Notes under the pieces: model-generated
The model's database searches: none
Told to the model about the DNA's origin: nothing
What the model saw: the letters and a program-made list of their open reading frames with translations, nothing else
Translations under genes and position numbers: made by a program
Shown: piece after piece, positions 5,497 to 5,705 of the stretch
Layout of the letters: each line of letters starts with the position of its first letter
Position numbering within the stretch: position 1 is the stretch's first letter
Source of the DNA: Thioalkalivibrio sp.
Lineage (GTDB): Bacteria; Pseudomonadota; Gammaproteobacteria; Ectothiorhodospirales; Ectothiorhodospiraceae
Assembly (NCBI GenBank): GCA_018224485.1
Contig: JAGTVE010000028.1
Span: 1-5,705, forward strand
Reading direction: 5' to 3'
Length of the DNA stretch: 5,705 nt

Positions 5497-5520
5497 ATCG
5501 CGGCCAGAGGCCGCTCCCAC
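5497..5520 (-). repeat. Unpaired last REP of the array
   Basis: This CG-type REP has head GTGGGAG in place of the GTAGGAG found in the other two minus-oriented copies of the array. Its partner is missing and the array stops exactly at its outer edge, 13 bp before the DUF3501 stop codon. Confidence 0.8.
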
Positions 5521-5533
5521 CGGTCCTGCCGGA

Positions 5534-5705
5534 TCAGTTGAGCGCGGCGAGATCCTCGGCGAGGGAGTCGCGAGTAGGCTGCGGCACCGGGTCAACGCGG
5601 TGGCTGTAGTTATCGTGATCCACGCCTACCGCGAAGGATGCCCCAGCCTTCACCGCGGCGGCCATGTCGCCGGTCAATTCGAAGCGCAGGAAGTGGACCG
5701 ATGAG
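5534..5705 (-). CDS. DUF3501 family protein, C-terminal part (runs off right edge)
   Basis: The reverse complement of 5704-5534 encodes 56 residues and a TGA stop, and the 5' part lies outside the window. The peptide begins SSVHFLRFELTGDMAAAVKA and includes GVDHDNYSHRVDPVP and a closing LAEDLAALN. This matches my memory of the C-terminus of DUF3501 proteins (VHFLRFEL....A....GA....GVDH..Y.HRVDPVP), which are about 200 aa long and cytoplasmic. Their function is unknown. In many genomes they neighbour a rubrerythrin and an Fe-S protein related to heterodisulfide reductase, which would lie to the right and cannot be checked here. The gene converges on radA. The family call rests on pattern memory, while the reading frame itself is well supported by the motif and stop. 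Confidence 0.75.
   Translation of the reverse strand, partial: SSVHFLRFELTGDMAAAVKAGASFAVGVDHDNYSHRVDPVPQPTRDSLAEDLAALN

Larger units (their letters stand above)
5291..5520. repeat. Tandem REP array, 90-bp period, 2.5 units, between convergent genes
   Basis: The block 5291-5380 is repeated at 5381-5470 and again in part at 5471-5520, with one base missing in the third copy (near 5477). Each unit contains a leading GGTGGGCCATGTGCCC segment, a minus-oriented REP, a 14-bp linker ending in GGTCTGATGGTC, and a plus-oriented REP. Copies differ at only a few bases, so the duplication is recent or is kept uniform. REP positions are 5318-5341(-), 5356-5379(+), 5408-5431(-), 5446-5469(+) and 5497-5520(-). 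The array nearly fills the gap between radA (stop 5276) and the DUF3501 gene (stop 5534), leaving about 14 bp each side. Possible roles are bidirectional termination, mRNA 3'-end protection or gyrase/IHF binding, as known for other REP/BIME elements (inference). It contains no credible gene. Confidence 0.9.

Noticed and set aside
5291..5520. CRISPR array
   Set aside because: Repeats recur with a regular period, but the sequence between them is itself repeated, orientation alternates, and no cas gene is present. This is a REP/BIME-type array.
5277..5609. Open frames running through the REP array with internally repeated protein sequence
   Set aside because: The repetition comes from the DNA repeat units. 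The hairpins and their extragenic position between convergent genes explain the sequence better than a coding function.
1..5705. A novel defence, mobile or biosynthetic system
   Set aside because: All long frames are accounted for by conserved housekeeping genes. Apart from the REP family there is no transposase, phage, toxin or unknown operon.

Overview
The window reads as ordinary chromosome from a GC-rich gammaproteobacterium. Almost every base lies in or next to housekeeping genes. The block ffh | ypjD-corB, with rpsP downstream of ffh, is also known from Escherichia coli, and the proteins align by memory with their gammaproteobacterial counterparts. The high GC, the radA gene directly after corB, the DUF3501 gene and the GTAGGAGCGGC-type repeats would fit a Chromatiales/Ectothiorhodospiraceae-like or Xanthomonadales-like organism. 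That placement is inference, because no lineage marker is visible.

Left part, minus strand (1-1621): the first 24 codons of rpsP (ribosomal protein S16) run off the left edge and have a clear sigma-70 promoter with a perfect TATAAT. Upstream of it lies ffh (SRP GTPase, 465 aa), transcribed in the same direction. Between them is a paired inverted repeat (REPIN-like, 162-227). Its outer edge overlaps the 3' end of ffh, so that the ffh TAG stop is part of the repeat.

Middle part, plus strand (1717-5276): a 95-bp divergent spacer separates ffh from ypjD (CcsA-like membrane protein). ypjD is followed after 129 bp by corB (CNNM/CorC-type magnesium transporter, TTG start), and corB overlaps radA (DNA-repair ATPase/helicase) by one base in a TGATG junction. 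corB and radA are almost certainly one transcription unit. A plausible promoter lies just upstream of corB.

Right part (5277-5705): radA converges on the 3' end of a DUF3501 gene entering from the right. The 257-bp gap between them is almost filled by a tandem array with a 90-bp period, 2.5 units long, holding five REP-type hairpins that alternate in orientation. They belong to the same family as the pair next to ffh. Every adjacent pair combines one 'TA-type' and one 'CG-type' hairpin, and the two types differ by a compensatory base-pair change in the stem.

Together the genes cover protein targeting (Ffh), translation (S16), cation homeostasis (CorB) and recombinational repair (RadA). I see no mobile-element ORF, phage gene, CRISPR, toxin-antitoxin pair or defence system. 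The most notable non-genic content is the REP/REPIN family and the way it sits against gene ends.
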